DNA of 64,000 nucleotides, taken from Tumebacillus_A lipolyticus (GTDB taxonomy: Bacteria; Bacillota; Bacilli; Tumebacillales; Tumebacillaceae). The notes under the pieces are model-generated. The model was not told the DNA's origin, made no database searches, and was given only the letters and a program-made list of their open reading frames with translations. Made by a program: the position numbers and the translations under genes. The DNA lies in contig NZ_JBHUIO010000005.1 of NCBI RefSeq assembly GCF_042682745.1, forward strand, positions 1 through 64,000, read 5' to 3'. Shown one piece after another: positions 49,886 to 60,057 of the stretch. Each line of letters starts with the position of its first letter. Position 1 is the first letter of the stretch.

Positions 49886-51271
49886 ATGAGCCAGGAGAAA
49901 AGGAAGCGCAGGCTGACAAAAATTCTCCTCTCAACGGGAGCGTTGCTGCTCTTCTGCCTGCCCGGGCAAACGGTCGCCTCCCCCGCTCCTCAAGATGTGC
50001 GATCGGACAAAAGAGCTCGCCTGCTGGTCATCGCGCCACACCCGGATGATGAAGCGCTAGCAGGAAGCGCGCTGATTCAACAGACGCTTCGTGCTGGCGG
50101 CTCGGTTCGCGTCGCGGTGATGACGAACGGAGATGGGTTTCGTCGCGCCACCTCCGAACGCTTTCGGGTGAAGCGACCGCAAGCGGATGATTTCTATCAT
50201 CTCGGATTGGTGCGGCAACAGGAAGCGCTGACCGCAATCGGCAAGCTTGGTTTGAACGAGCAGGACATCCGTTTTCTCGGCTATCCGGATGCCGGCCTGA
50301 AGCATCTGTGGAATCAGAATTGGAGCGTGCACCATCCGTATCGTGCGCTCAACGGCCACCGCAGCGTGCCTTATCAGCTCGCCTATCGAACGGGCAGCCC
50401 CTATTCTGGCGAGTCGGTGGTCGCCGATTTACAGCGCCTGTTTCGCGAATACAACCCGACCGATGTGCTCTACCCTGACCCACACGATGTGCATGGCGAT
50501 CACTGGGGAACTTCGGCGTTTACCCAATATGCGCTGTCCAGTTTAGGATTGGTGCCAAAGGAATGGACCTATCTGATCCACTATCCGAAATTCCCGACTC
50601 CGCGAAGTTACCATCCCTACCACAAGCTCTGTCAGCCAAAACGATTGAGCGAAGTCGGGACACGGTGGCACTACATCCCGCTGGATCATGAGCAGATCGC
50701 CAAAAAGCGCTCGGCGATCATGGCCCATCAAACACAAGTGCATGTGATGAAAAGCCTGTTGACCTCCTTCGTCCGCAAAAACGATCTGATCGGCAGTTCA
50801 GAAATTCAGCGCATCCCCAGCCTGAGCGCATGTGAGCAGCCGCTGTCAGCAACTGGTCTGCGCTTCGCTCAACAGATCGACCCGATCGACGACCAGCGCG
50901 GCAATCGATCGGCAGACATCAGGCGACTGGCCGTCTATCAGACCGCCGAGCGGTTGCACCTTTGTCTGGAGCTCGCTCGACCGTTCTCCAAGCAACACCA
51001 GATCACCATCCGCCTCCGCTTGCCTGATGCAACGGAGGGAACGATCTCTCAACTCTCCCTTAAATTAGATCAGAATAATGTAAAAACAAGCACTTATCCC
51101 GATTTAGTAAGTCGGATTGAAAGTCATATCGAACACGAGCTGAAGGATCGGTTTTTTCGACTCTCACTGCCTCGCGATTCGTTTCGAAATGCGCGAATCA
51201 TCATGATGCAAACAGAAGTGCGAAACGGAAAGTCGGTCGATGATACCGCGTGGAAACGCCTGTATTTATAG
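49886..51271 (+). CDS. Secreted PIG-L (LmbE-like) deacetylase
   Basis: A 461-residue exported protein. A basic N-terminus and hydrophobic stretch (LLSTGALLLFCLPGQTVAS) form the signal peptide. The zinc deacetylase motif is IAPHPDDEALAG with the distal HGDHWGT providing the third ligand. Family members remove N-acetyl groups from sugars. The C-terminal ~150 residues are an unassigned beta-rich extension and have lower GC. ATG 49886 has GAGAGGGGGAG upstream. Extracellular location is unusual compared with BshB-type enzymes and suggests a cell-wall or exopolysaccharide substrate. Confidence 0.88.
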   Translation: MSQEKRKRRLTKILLSTGALLLFCLPGQTVASPAPQDVRSDKRARLLVIAPHPDDEALAGSALIQQTLRAGGSVRVAVMTNGDGFRRATSERFRVKRPQADDFYHLGLVRQQEALTAIGKLGLNEQDIRFLGYPDAGLKHLWNQNWSVHHPYRALNGHRSVPYQLAYRTGSPYSGESVVADLQRLFREYNPTDVLYPDPHDVHGDHWGTSAFTQYALSSLGLVPKEWTYLIHYPKFPTPRSYHPYHKLCQPKRLSEVGTRWHYIPLDHEQIAKKRSAIMAHQTQVHVMKSLLTSFVRKNDLIGSSEIQRIPSLSACEQPLSATGLRFAQQIDPIDDQRGNRSADIRRLAVYQTAERLHLCLELARPFSKQHQITIRLRLPDATEGTISQLSLKLDQNNVKTSTYPDLVSRIESHIEHELKDRFFRLSLPRDSFRNARIIMMQTEVRNGKSVDDTAWKRLYL

Positions 51272-51478
51272 GATTTCAGCTGATAAGACCTGTAAAACGG
51301 AAATTTTAGATTTCCATATTTATACACTTACTACTAACCCACAAAACCAATACTTATAGGAGGAAACATACGACTTAAATAATAAGACAAATTGATACAA
51401 TGTTTACTTTCCTCTTTATTTGCCACCCCTAAAGTAGTAAAATGTGACTAGATAACAGCACAGATGGGGGTATTTTTC
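51272..51478. other. AT-rich intergenic region
   Basis: About 200 bp of clearly AT-rich DNA. It contains an isolated TAGGAGG (around 51357-51363) with no start codon at working distance and several A/T-rich stretches that could serve as promoter elements for the HTH-TPR gene. No gene is supported. Confidence 0.4.
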
Positions 51479-52765
51479 ATGTCTTTGGGACGGAAAATTC
51501 GCGAGCTTCGCATCATGAAGGGACTGACGCAAAGCGATCTCGGTTCGGGGCTGGTCACACCTAGTATGATTTCTCAGATCGAGTCGGATAAAGCAAATCC
51601 ATCCTATAAAGTGTTGGAAGCGATCGCAGAGAAGTTGGAGACTCCGCTCGAATTCTTTTTGACAGACATTCAGACACAGCTTGAGCAGACGAGCGCACAC
51701 AAAGTGGCAAAGGCGCTCCTGTCCTCTTCCAACTACGACCGCGCAGTGGGGTTGCTGGAATCGCTGCTCCAAAAGCCTTCTTCCAGCCTCAACCTGGCAG
51801 AGGTGATCTCCGACCTCGGCGAATGCTATCTGCAACTCGGTCGGTATGATGAGGCGGTCACGCAGTTTGAGAAGGTGTTGGAGATCGCCAAGACCAAAGA
51901 GAATCCAACTTCGGTCTTGCAAGCGCTGAACAAACTTGGGGTGATTGAACAGCGCAGACAAAAGCACCATTTGGCGATCTATCAATGGCGCAAAGCGTAC
52001 GAGCAGTTCGAACTGCTTCAACAGCCGGAACCTTTCTTGCAGTCGCAGATCCTGACCAATCTAGGCACGATCCATTATCAGTTGGGGGAATTTCAAGAAG
52101 CACTGACCTATTATGAGGCCGCCTATCAATTTTTGGCGAAGAGCAGCCACTTTGAGCAGATCGGGTTTACCTATATCGGTCTCGGACTCTCTTACAAGCG
52201 GATGCAAGAATTCGAAAAAGCATCCGAATATTCACAATATGCCATCGCTATATTCGAATCGCTGAAAAATATTAAACTGTCGATCGATGTCAAGAAAAAC
52301 TATGGCATCTTAAAAAGCGAGGAAGGGCAGAGCGAAGAGGCGCTCAAGCTGTTTCAGCTGTGCGTTGAGGAGTATGAAAAGCACAATTACAACCTCGAAG
52401 CGGGCTCGGTGCTCGGCGAGATTGCCCGCTTGCACCTGAAGGAAAATCGCTTCGACGAATGCAAGCTGGTCTGCCAAAAGGCGCTTGCGACGATGCCCGC
52501 CACGACGATCGAAGCCGCGCCGATCCTGCGGACGCTGGCGATCGCCGAGGAGCAGTTTGGCAACCGCGCACGGGCGATTCAGATGATGGAGCGCGCGATC
52601 GACATCTTCGAGCAGAACAGGCTGCTCAGCGATCTGGCCGAAACGTATTCTCTGCTCGCCGATCTTTATCAGGCGGACGGGGACTATCGAAAGGCGAACC
52701 AATGCCTGCACAGCATGAAACAGACGCTCAACGAAAACTTGAAAGAGCGTGGGATCATCCTGTAA
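51479..52765 (+). CDS. HTH-TPR transcriptional regulator (RRNPP-like architecture)
   Basis: A 428-residue regulator. The XRE HTH (GRKIRELRIMKGLTQSDLGSG, then TPSMISQIESDKANPSYKVLEAIAEKL) is followed by eight or so TPR units such as ISDLGECYLQLGRYDEAVTQF and LTNLGTIHYQLGEFQEALTYY, which are more canonical than those at 26437-27717. The TPS-MISQIE element resembles the short HTH protein at 25927. Peptide sensing is a family property and is not shown; no signalling-peptide gene was found nearby. ATG 51479 has GGGGG at a suitable distance. Monocistronic, with a terminator. Confidence 0.9.
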   Translation: MSLGRKIRELRIMKGLTQSDLGSGLVTPSMISQIESDKANPSYKVLEAIAEKLETPLEFFLTDIQTQLEQTSAHKVAKALLSSSNYDRAVGLLESLLQKPSSSLNLAEVISDLGECYLQLGRYDEAVTQFEKVLEIAKTKENPTSVLQALNKLGVIEQRRQKHHLAIYQWRKAYEQFELLQQPEPFLQSQILTNLGTIHYQLGEFQEALTYYEAAYQFLAKSSHFEQIGFTYIGLGLSYKRMQEFEKASEYSQYAIAIFESLKNIKLSIDVKKNYGILKSEEGQSEEALKLFQLCVEEYEKHNYNLEAGSVLGEIARLHLKENRFDECKLVCQKALATMPATTIEAAPILRTLAIAEEQFGNRARAIQMMERAIDIFEQNRLLSDLAETYSLLADLYQADGDYRKANQCLHSMKQTLNENLKERGIIL

Positions 52766-52787
52766 GCGCAGCCGTTCGTTTGCATAC

Positions 52788-52819
52788 AAAAAGTGCCGAC
52801 CCTGAGGCTGGCACTTTTT
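52788..52819. terminator. Bidirectional terminator
   Basis: AAAAAGTGCC/GGCACTTTTT hairpin between the HTH-TPR gene and the converging GH15 gene. Confidence 0.92.
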
Positions 52820-52836
52820 GCATTGTCCGAACTGGC

Positions 52837-54822
52837 TCACCCGCCGCTGTGATCGCGTGCGGTCACCAATTCCTGATAGCGCCGTCCATAGCGCAACACC
52901 TCGCGCACAAACGTCGCATGCGACCAGGTGAGCGGCGCGACCGAAAGCGGTGTGCCCCGATCGGGATGGAGCTGCTCGGGAAGTACGCCGCTGCTCATCC
53001 GATGGCGGAGCACCCATTGAAAGACCTCTTTCGCCTGCTGAAGCTCCTCGATCCCCTTCGCTCGTACGATCTCCCAGCCAGCCTTCCACAGCGAGCAGAT
53101 CATCCAAGGATTTCCTGGCACCGTCTCCAGCGAGTCCGACTTTTTAAAATAGTGGTCATCTGTGTAGCGAGCGACACCGCCGACAGCTGTACGCACAGTC
53201 AGCCCCTCCCACACGTGTTCCATCGTCGCCAAAAGTCGCGGATCGTCGGCCGACAGGATGCCGAATTGAAAGAGTCCGACCAGGCTGGACTCCATCGTGC
53301 GATCTTTGATGATCTCCCCGTCAGCCCCGAGATAGATCCCGCGCAGAAACCTTCCCAGCTCCTCGTCATACAGATGCCTTTCAAGCCCTGCGCACAGCTT
53401 CGCTTCTGCTGACCGCATGCGCCCCGCAAGCGACGCATCGCCCATCACCTCAGCAAATCTTCCTGCGGCACGCACCCCCGCGATGACGGTGGAGACGGTA
53501 AACGTGAAGATCCCCCGCCGCTCTTCCCACAGATCGTAGCTCTCGATCGGCAATCCCAAATGCTCATACATATATTCGACCAAAAACTCACCTGCCGGAG
53601 CGATCAAGGTGGTGTACAGAGATTGGACGAGCTCCACATCGCCGTAGCGCTGATAATGCTCCCACAGCGCCCAGATCACAAGCCCGGTCTCATCCTCCTG
53701 TATCGGGAGCTGCAATTCCCCCGCCTGCAAGTAGGGATGCCAGGAGGAGCCGACCGATCCGTCCGGATTGTATTTGTGCAGCAAAAAGCCGCCTGCGGTC
53801 AGCGAGTCTTCACAGAATCGAAAGAAGCGGTTGGCGATGCGCTCATACCCTGCTTCGCTCATCGCATGCGCGATCAGTGCGCCATCGCGGGGCCACATGT
53901 ACGAATAATGGTCGCGGTTGTACTGCAGGATGTCCGTATCGTTTGCTGCGATGATCGCACCGTTCGCATCTGCAAACGTCTGCACCAGCATCAGCGAGAG
54001 GTAATACTGCTCGATCACCTCTTCGGGCAGATCGCCAAACGTTTGCTCCGACTGTTTCAACCATTGCCGCCAATAGGCGTCGATCTCGGAGAAAAGCTGC
54101 TCAGGTCGGCTCTTTAGCACATGGCGGTTCAACTCTTTGACCTCGGGAAATGTGCGACCGACACAGATCCAGTAGTAGAGCGTCTCCTCCTCGCCGCCTT
54201 TGATGAACATTTGAAAGGAGATCGTGCTGTCGACCGATCCCTGCGCGATCGGATTCCCCGCCAGCGTCCCGTCCTCCGCATCTTTCCACGTCCCCTGCAA
54301 GGAGTGAAACCGCTTGATGCCTGTCGAGTATTCGAACAGACCGCCGCGTTGTGAACAGCCGTTGATCAGCAGGTAGCGGTTGCGCTTGTAATGGTAGACG
54401 ACGTTTTGCACAGGATCGTACACCGCCGTATCGCCGATCTCCGTTTCGTCGATGCTAAAATCGTGTGTGAAAAACAGGCGGATCTCGCGCTCTTGAGCGG
54501 AGCTGTTGCAGACGCGGACTTTTTTTACATACACATTTTCCCGCACGTGTACCGCATCCTCGATGCAAAGCTTCAGCCCGAGCCGATCGTTCCGCGCTGT
54601 GACATCTGTCACAAGGGTACCTTTGCGATAGCCGTTGTCCACAGTCCAATCAGGATCATCGCACCAAGAAAACGTGTCATCCACATAGACGCCGAGCGAG
54701 TTGCGGTTGCCGCCGATATGGTTGAGCTGCCCGACATAAGGATAGTAAAGATCTCGCATGTTCGTCATTGCGTCAAAGCCGATAAACATGTGCCCATTAC
54801 CGATCACCAGTGAGCGCGGCAC
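52837..54822 (-). CDS. Glycoside hydrolase family 15 (glucoamylase/trehalase-like)
   Basis: A 661-residue cytoplasmic protein. The N-terminal ~270 residues are the GH15 super-beta-sandwich and the rest the (alpha/alpha)6 barrel. Motifs: YSYMWPRDGAL, a general-acid region YDLWEERRGIFTFT and a C-terminal GVLPEQ with the general base. Family enzymes release glucose from alpha-glucans or trehalose. GTG start with GGGGGAGGG upstream. It overlaps the preceding nucleotidyltransferase gene by 26 nt and is the last gene of the glycan operon. Confidence 0.93.
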   Translation of the reverse strand: MPRSLVIGNGHMFIGFDAMTNMRDLYYPYVGQLNHIGGNRNSLGVYVDDTFSWCDDPDWTVDNGYRKGTLVTDVTARNDRLGLKLCIEDAVHVRENVYVKKVRVCNSSAQEREIRLFFTHDFSIDETEIGDTAVYDPVQNVVYHYKRNRYLLINGCSQRGGLFEYSTGIKRFHSLQGTWKDAEDGTLAGNPIAQGSVDSTISFQMFIKGGEEETLYYWICVGRTFPEVKELNRHVLKSRPEQLFSEIDAYWRQWLKQSEQTFGDLPEEVIEQYYLSLMLVQTFADANGAIIAANDTDILQYNRDHYSYMWPRDGALIAHAMSEAGYERIANRFFRFCEDSLTAGGFLLHKYNPDGSVGSSWHPYLQAGELQLPIQEDETGLVIWALWEHYQRYGDVELVQSLYTTLIAPAGEFLVEYMYEHLGLPIESYDLWEERRGIFTFTVSTVIAGVRAAGRFAEVMGDASLAGRMRSAEAKLCAGLERHLYDEELGRFLRGIYLGADGEIIKDRTMESSLVGLFQFGILSADDPRLLATMEHVWEGLTVRTAVGGVARYTDDHYFKKSDSLETVPGNPWMICSLWKAGWEIVRAKGIEELQQAKEVFQWVLRHRMSSGVLPEQLHPDRGTPLSVAPLTWSHATFVREVLRYGRRYQELVTARDHSGG

Positions 54823-57250
54823 GATCCCTCCCCCTTATGCTCTCGTTTTGATAGCTGAGAATCTTTTCAACATAGCGGTCTGCCATCTCCTCCGCTCGCC
54901 GCTCGGTCACCCCTTGAGCAAACACCTGAAACAGCGGTTCTTCCGAGTCGGGCAGGATCAGCGCCCAGCCGTCCGCTTGAAACACTTTGATCCCATCGAC
55001 CATCTCCAGCGAATCCCCTTTGCTCTCTTCGAGGAGCCGGCGCATCACCCGCCCCTTTTCCTCGCGCGGACAGGGAACATCGCGGCGCAGCAGGAAGTAG
55101 TTCGGAATGCTCTCAACCAGTTCGGACAGCTTCTTCCGGCCGCTCGCCAGCGTGTCGATCAGTTTGAGCAGGGTGTACAGAGCGTCGAACATCAGCGAAA
55201 ACGGCACATCTTGCTGCGCTTCCATCAGGGCGCGCGGGTTCGCTTTGGTTCTGACTGTCACCGCTCCAAACTTGGCTGCCATCGTCTCGATGATGCTCGG
55301 CGCGGTCACCGGCACCGCCACCCGCTCTCCACCGGCGACCAGATAGATCAACGTCTGCAAGGTGAGCAGGCGATCCTTTTCGATCACTTCACTGCGGTCG
55401 GAAACCAAGACGATTCCCTCGCCGTCATCATCCAGACAGACGCCAAGATCGAACGCCCCCGTAAAGACCAGATGCTGCAGTTCGCCCTGCGCCGCTTCTC
55501 GGCTGTCGATCACCGATACCGCGCAGCCGAGCCGCTCCAGCAGATCGAGCACGAAGCTGCCATAGAGGTCAGGCCGATATTGCAGCGCCAGATGAAACTG
55601 CCCGCGCTTGATCTGCTCAGGATCGACCTCGCGGATCATGTCGGCTACGTACGCCGCTTGCAGCTGCGAAAATCTGTTGCCAGTTCCGATCTGGGTCAGA
55701 TTGGCGCGTCGAAAATCTTCTTGCCAATAGGCGCTCTCAATCTTGCGCTCCCAGCCCTTGTCGATGTTGATTCCGCTTTGATCGACAAACTGGATCAGGA
55801 TGCGCCCCTCCGCCGAGGCCCCTTTGCGTCTGACATAGATCCCGCCGTCCGCCCGGGCAGCGCGCACCGCATACCGCATCATCGGGGTGGTCGCCAGCTG
55901 GCAGTCGACAGTGTGCACGCCCGCTGCGCGCAACCCTGTCGCCAGCGCGCTCTTGATCAGCGCGGCAAACGGATCGCTGTCGGAGGCGAGCGCAATCTTC
56001 GCGCCGAAGGGAAGCGTCGCCCCGTATGCGGCAGCCAACCGTCCGGCAAAATCGGGCGTGATTTCGACGTTTCCGATCCCTTGCACGCCGCTTAACCCGA
56101 ACAGCGTTCTCTCCAGCTTTTCGCCCCAGACGAGCGAGGTGTGCACCGTCGTCCCCTCTTGCACTCGCTTGCCCGGCCACAATTTTACCTGTTGCTTGAC
56201 GACCGCCTTCGCACCGAGCGAACAGCGATCCCCGATCACGGCGCCTTCAAAACAGGAGCTGTGGCTTTCCAAGCTGACATGCGAACAGAGCGAGGCGCCG
56301 CGCAGCTCGACCCCAGCTCCCAGATAGTTTCGATTCCAGAGCACCGAACGGCGAATCGAAGCGCCCGCCTTGATCACATTGCATTCGCCGATCACGCTGT
56401 ACGGCCCGATCTGTGCACCCGCTTCGATCACCGACTCGCGTCCGATATAACAGGGACCTTCCAGCTGCACACCTTCGGCGATCTGCACATCGGGGGAAAG
56501 CCACACCTGTGGCGAGATGCGAAATCCGCGAATCTGGCAGTTCGCTTTGCCGTCGAGCATGTCAAACTGCGTCTGACGATATTGAGCCAAGTTGCCGATA
56601 TCTGACCAATACCCTGCTGCCACATAGCCGTTCAGATGATAGCCCCTCTGCATCAGGATCGGGAACAGATCTTTGGAAAAATCGAACTCCCGCCCTGCTG
56701 GGATCAGCTCCAGCACGTCTCGCTCCAAGATGTAGATGCCTGTGTTCACCATGTCGGAAAACACTTCACCCCAAGATGGCTTCTCTAAAAACCGAACGAT
56801 CCGCCCATCCGTTTCGGTGATCACCACACCAAATTCGAGCGGGGAGTCGACTCGGGTCAAAAGGATCGTGGCTGCCGCACCTTTTTCCTTGTGATCTTGC
56901 AACGCTTGAAGCAGATCGAAATCGGTCAGCGCGTCACCAGACATGACGAGAAACGTCTCATCGAGAAACTCCTGTGCATGCTTGACTGAGCCAGCCGTGC
57001 CGAGCGGTGTCGATTCTTCGTAATAGCACATCGACACACCGTGCTCCGCCCCATCGCCAAAATAGTCGCGGATCACATCGGGCAGGTATTGCAGGGTGAC
57101 GGCGATCTCCTCGACCCCTGCCGATCGCAACAGATCGATCGCATACCCCATGCATGGCTGTCCGAGCAGTGGAACCATCGGCTTCGGTTTGTTGCAGGTC
57201 AGCGGCCGCAGCCTGCTCCCCTTCCCGCCTGCGAGGATGACAGCTTTCAT
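54797..57250 (-). CDS. Sugar nucleotidyltransferase fused to a degenerate phosphomannomutase
   Basis: An 817-residue fusion. Residues 1-235 are a GlmU/RmlA-like nucleotidyltransferase (VILAGGKGSRLRPLTCNKPKPMVPL); 250-350 a left-handed beta-helix with hexapeptides (SVIEAGAQIGPYSVIGECNVI); 375-800 a phosphohexomutase fold. In the mutase part the TASHNP phosphoserine loop is not recognisable and the metal loop DGDGDR is replaced by LDDDGEG, so mutase activity is doubtful. Similar fusions exist in cyanobacteria and some Bacillota. ATG 57250 overlaps the GH57-GT4 stop (ATGA). Confidence 0.9.
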   Translation of the reverse strand: MKAVILAGGKGSRLRPLTCNKPKPMVPLLGQPCMGYAIDLLRSAGVEEIAVTLQYLPDVIRDYFGDGAEHGVSMCYYEESTPLGTAGSVKHAQEFLDETFLVMSGDALTDFDLLQALQDHKEKGAAATILLTRVDSPLEFGVVITETDGRIVRFLEKPSWGEVFSDMVNTGIYILERDVLELIPAGREFDFSKDLFPILMQRGYHLNGYVAAGYWSDIGNLAQYRQTQFDMLDGKANCQIRGFRISPQVWLSPDVQIAEGVQLEGPCYIGRESVIEAGAQIGPYSVIGECNVIKAGASIRRSVLWNRNYLGAGVELRGASLCSHVSLESHSSCFEGAVIGDRCSLGAKAVVKQQVKLWPGKRVQEGTTVHTSLVWGEKLERTLFGLSGVQGIGNVEITPDFAGRLAAAYGATLPFGAKIALASDSDPFAALIKSALATGLRAAGVHTVDCQLATTPMMRYAVRAARADGGIYVRRKGASAEGRILIQFVDQSGINIDKGWERKIESAYWQEDFRRANLTQIGTGNRFSQLQAAYVADMIREVDPEQIKRGQFHLALQYRPDLYGSFVLDLLERLGCAVSVIDSREAAQGELQHLVFTGAFDLGVCLDDDGEGIVLVSDRSEVIEKDRLLTLQTLIYLVAGGERVAVPVTAPSIIETMAAKFGAVTVRTKANPRALMEAQQDVPFSLMFDALYTLLKLIDTLASGRKKLSELVESIPNYFLLRRDVPCPREEKGRVMRRLLEESKGDSLEMVDGIKVFQADGWALILPDSEEPLFQVFAQGVTERRAEEMADRYVEKILSYQNESIRGRDRAALTGDR

Positions 57251-60045
57251 CTCGATCCCCCCACTTCTTGTTCTCGCTGCTGCAGCGCTCTCCGATAGAC
57301 GGCGATCGTCCCTTCGGCGATCGCCGGCCACGAGTAGCGTTCGATCACCTTCTGCTGCCCTCGCTCCGCCACCTGCTGACAGGTGATCGGATCGGCGAAC
57401 AGCTGCAGGATCGTCTCAGACAAGGAGTTCGAATCCCCCGGCTCGACCAGCCAACCGTCCTCGCCGTGCTCCACGATCTCCGCAAGTCCGCCCGTGCGTG
57501 ACACGACGGTCGGCGCTCCTGCTGCCATCGCTTCCAATGCCACGATGCCAAACGGCTCATACAAGCTGGGAAAGACGGCCACATCTGCGACTCGCAGCAG
57601 TCGATTGCGCTCTTGATCGGTGACAAACCCGGCAAACTCCACCCGGCCCTCAATGCCAAGCTCGCGCGCCTGATCTTGAAGCGCAGCAAGCATCGGCCCA
57701 ATCCCCGCGATGATGATTCGCGCCTGCGGATAGCGGTTCATCCAGCTCGGTGCGCTGGCGAGCAACACCTGCACCCCCTTCTCTGGAACGAGCCTTCCGA
57801 CATAGAACACCACCTTCTCGCGCTCACTCGCCCGCCTTGACCGTCCCTCGACTCCTTCTGTCAGCGCTTTCCGATCGACAGCATTGTTCAGCACGTGCAG
57901 TTTTTGCGCTGCGACTCCATACAGTTCTTGCAGCTCCTGTCGCATCGAGGCGGAGCAGACGATCACCTCGTGCGAACGCTCCGCCAAGCGGCGCTCGATC
58001 TGATAGATCTGCCTTTGCAGTTCGCTGTGGATGCCATGATTTCGCCCGTGCTCCGTCGCATGGATCGTCGAGATCACCGGAAGGCCGAATTGCGCAGACA
58101 GCCAGTGTGCAGATTCTGCGACCAGCCAGTCATGCGCGTGGATCAGCTGGAACGGCCCAAACGATTCGATCGCTCTGCGCCCCATCGCGCTCAGGCGAAT
58201 GTTGAGCAAAGCGCTCCATTCTACAAACCGGCCTTCCTGCAGCTCTGGTACCTCCACCCGGTGCACATGTACCCCAGCGAGGTGCGCATACGCCTCCGTC
58301 CCTTCCCCCTGGCAGGTGATCACATGCACTTCCACCCCCGCTCGTGCCAACTCGCGAGACAGGTCGTACACGTGGCGGGCAAGACCGCCGATCGTGCGCG
58401 GTGGAAACTCCCAGGACAGCATCAGCACGCGAAGCGGTGGCTGCTGACGATCGGGCGTACAGGTTGCAGGCAAAAGGTGATCGAGCCGAAGATCGGGGAA
58501 GATCGGAGTCGACCGTTCCAACTCGGCAAGCCACTCTGCAGACACCCGTTCGGCCTCGATCTGCTCGGCGAGTCGCTCTGCGTTCATCAAGTGTTCTGAC
58601 AGCCTACCGACCCCATATGCTTCTGTCGTCTCCATCGTGATCATAAACGCCCAGTCGCTCGCCTCTGCAAGCATCACCTCCCGCGCCAGTTGGCGGAGCG
58701 CTCTTTCGGTCAGCGCTTTCCTCGCCGGTTGGCTTTGCCGCTCCGCTCTGCGCACAGCGTTGACCAGCCGCTCCTCCAGCCGATGCAGATGTGGATAGAT
58801 CCAGCCGTTCCGCTCGTTTAACCAAACGTCCGCATAGCCACCGCGCCCCCAAGAGGACATCGAGAGCGCCGCGCGCTCCGCCTGTGGATGCTGACGAAGA
58901 TAGCCGCTCGGCGTGACCATCGCAAGCTCCGACCCGGCAAGCTTGCGCGCCACTCGCTCCACCCAGCTCGGCCCTTCATACCACCAATGTCCGAACAGCT
59001 CCGCATCGAACGGTGCGGTGATCAGCGGCGGTCGCTCTCCCCCACCCGCGATCTGAGCGAGCGCATCGATCTTTTCTACTCTCGACCTGACAAAGTGTTC
59101 GGCGTGCACCTCAACTCTTTGCCTTGCCATCTGCGGGTCATACAGCTCTTTGTGCGCCCCCTGTCCGGTCACGCGAAAATATTTAAGCCCGGTGTTGACC
59201 CTGATTCCGGACGGATGAACGTAGTTGCCAATGTAGGATTCTTCCAGATCGAAGCCGATGTCTCGGTAATACTCGCGGTAGTGCGGATCGCCAGGATAGC
59301 CGATCTGTGAGCTCCACACCTGCTCTGTCGATTCTGGATCGCGCCCGAGCGCATACACGTTCGTCCCGTTGATAAGCAGCGGATGATAGACGCTCTTCGA
59401 TCCGAATGAGTGCGAATCGAGAACAAAATATTGCAAGCTCTGCTCCGCGAGCAATCTTTCCACGCCAGGCAGATAGCCGCACTCTGGCAACCAGATGCCG
59501 CGCGGCCGGCTGCCGATCATCGCTTCATGCGTATCGCAGGCGATGCCGATCTGCGCTCTGCGCAGCTCCTCGCTGCCGATCGTCGGCAGGAATCCATGTG
59601 TGGCCCCGCAGGTGATCAGCTCCAGATGCCCGCTGCTCTGCAGGTCGGCAAAGCGGGCGACAACGTCGCGACCGCTCGACTCATAGGACTTGAGCAGACC
59701 ACCATAATGATCCGCATACATGTCGGCGAGCGCGCGCACGATCGGCTCGTTTGCAGTGCGCCCCCGCTCCTTCTCCGTCAGCTCGATCGTCTTCTGCAGG
59801 TGCTTCACATAGCGCTCGCCCAACTCCTCATCGCGCAGCATGGTCAACAGCGTCGGCGAGATCGAAAGCGTAAGCGAATAGGGCACTCGCTCCTTCCGCA
59901 GGCGCTCAAAGACTTGAAGCAATGGCAAATAAGTCTCGGACAGCGCTTCATATAACCACCGCTCCTCCAGCGCCCACGCTGCTCGCTCATGGCGCACATA
60001 GGGCAGATGGGCGTGCAGAACCAGCGCCAAGCAGCCTTTCTTCAT
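57247..60045 (-). CDS. GH57 glucan-branching-type hydrolase fused to a GT4 glycosyltransferase
   Basis: A 932-residue two-enzyme fusion. Residues 1-530 are GH57 with the nucleophile in GIWLPECGY and the acid in APFDAELFGHWWYEG, as in alpha-1,4-glucan branching enzymes. From about 545 (LRVLMLSWEFPPRTIGGLARHVYDLSREL broken by no gap) a GT4 glycogen-synthase-like domain begins, with VFYVGRLVPEKGVQ and the EX7E region PFGIVALEAMA. One chain could thus extend and branch an alpha-glucan. ATG 60045 has AAAGGAGG upstream. It is coupled to the next gene by ATGA. Confidence 0.93.
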   Translation of the reverse strand: MKKGCLALVLHAHLPYVRHERAAWALEERWLYEALSETYLPLLQVFERLRKERVPYSLTLSISPTLLTMLRDEELGERYVKHLQKTIELTEKERGRTANEPIVRALADMYADHYGGLLKSYESSGRDVVARFADLQSSGHLELITCGATHGFLPTIGSEELRRAQIGIACDTHEAMIGSRPRGIWLPECGYLPGVERLLAEQSLQYFVLDSHSFGSKSVYHPLLINGTNVYALGRDPESTEQVWSSQIGYPGDPHYREYYRDIGFDLEESYIGNYVHPSGIRVNTGLKYFRVTGQGAHKELYDPQMARQRVEVHAEHFVRSRVEKIDALAQIAGGGERPPLITAPFDAELFGHWWYEGPSWVERVARKLAGSELAMVTPSGYLRQHPQAERAALSMSSWGRGGYADVWLNERNGWIYPHLHRLEERLVNAVRRAERQSQPARKALTERALRQLAREVMLAEASDWAFMITMETTEAYGVGRLSEHLMNAERLAEQIEAERVSAEWLAELERSTPIFPDLRLDHLLPATCTPDRQQPPLRVLMLSWEFPPRTIGGLARHVYDLSRELARAGVEVHVITCQGEGTEAYAHLAGVHVHRVEVPELQEGRFVEWSALLNIRLSAMGRRAIESFGPFQLIHAHDWLVAESAHWLSAQFGLPVISTIHATEHGRNHGIHSELQRQIYQIERRLAERSHEVIVCSASMRQELQELYGVAAQKLHVLNNAVDRKALTEGVEGRSRRASEREKVVFYVGRLVPEKGVQVLLASAPSWMNRYPQARIIIAGIGPMLAALQDQARELGIEGRVEFAGFVTDQERNRLLRVADVAVFPSLYEPFGIVALEAMAAGAPTVVSRTGGLAEIVEHGEDGWLVEPGDSNSLSETILQLFADPITCQQVAERGQQKVIERYSWPAIAEGTIAVYRRALQQREQEVGGSR

Positions 60046-60057
60046 CCGCAACCTCCT

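Noticed and set aside
54758..56095. Long open frame (445 codons) on the plus strand
   Set aside because: Antisense to the nucleotidyltransferase-mutase and GH15 genes, which have clear motifs and coupling.
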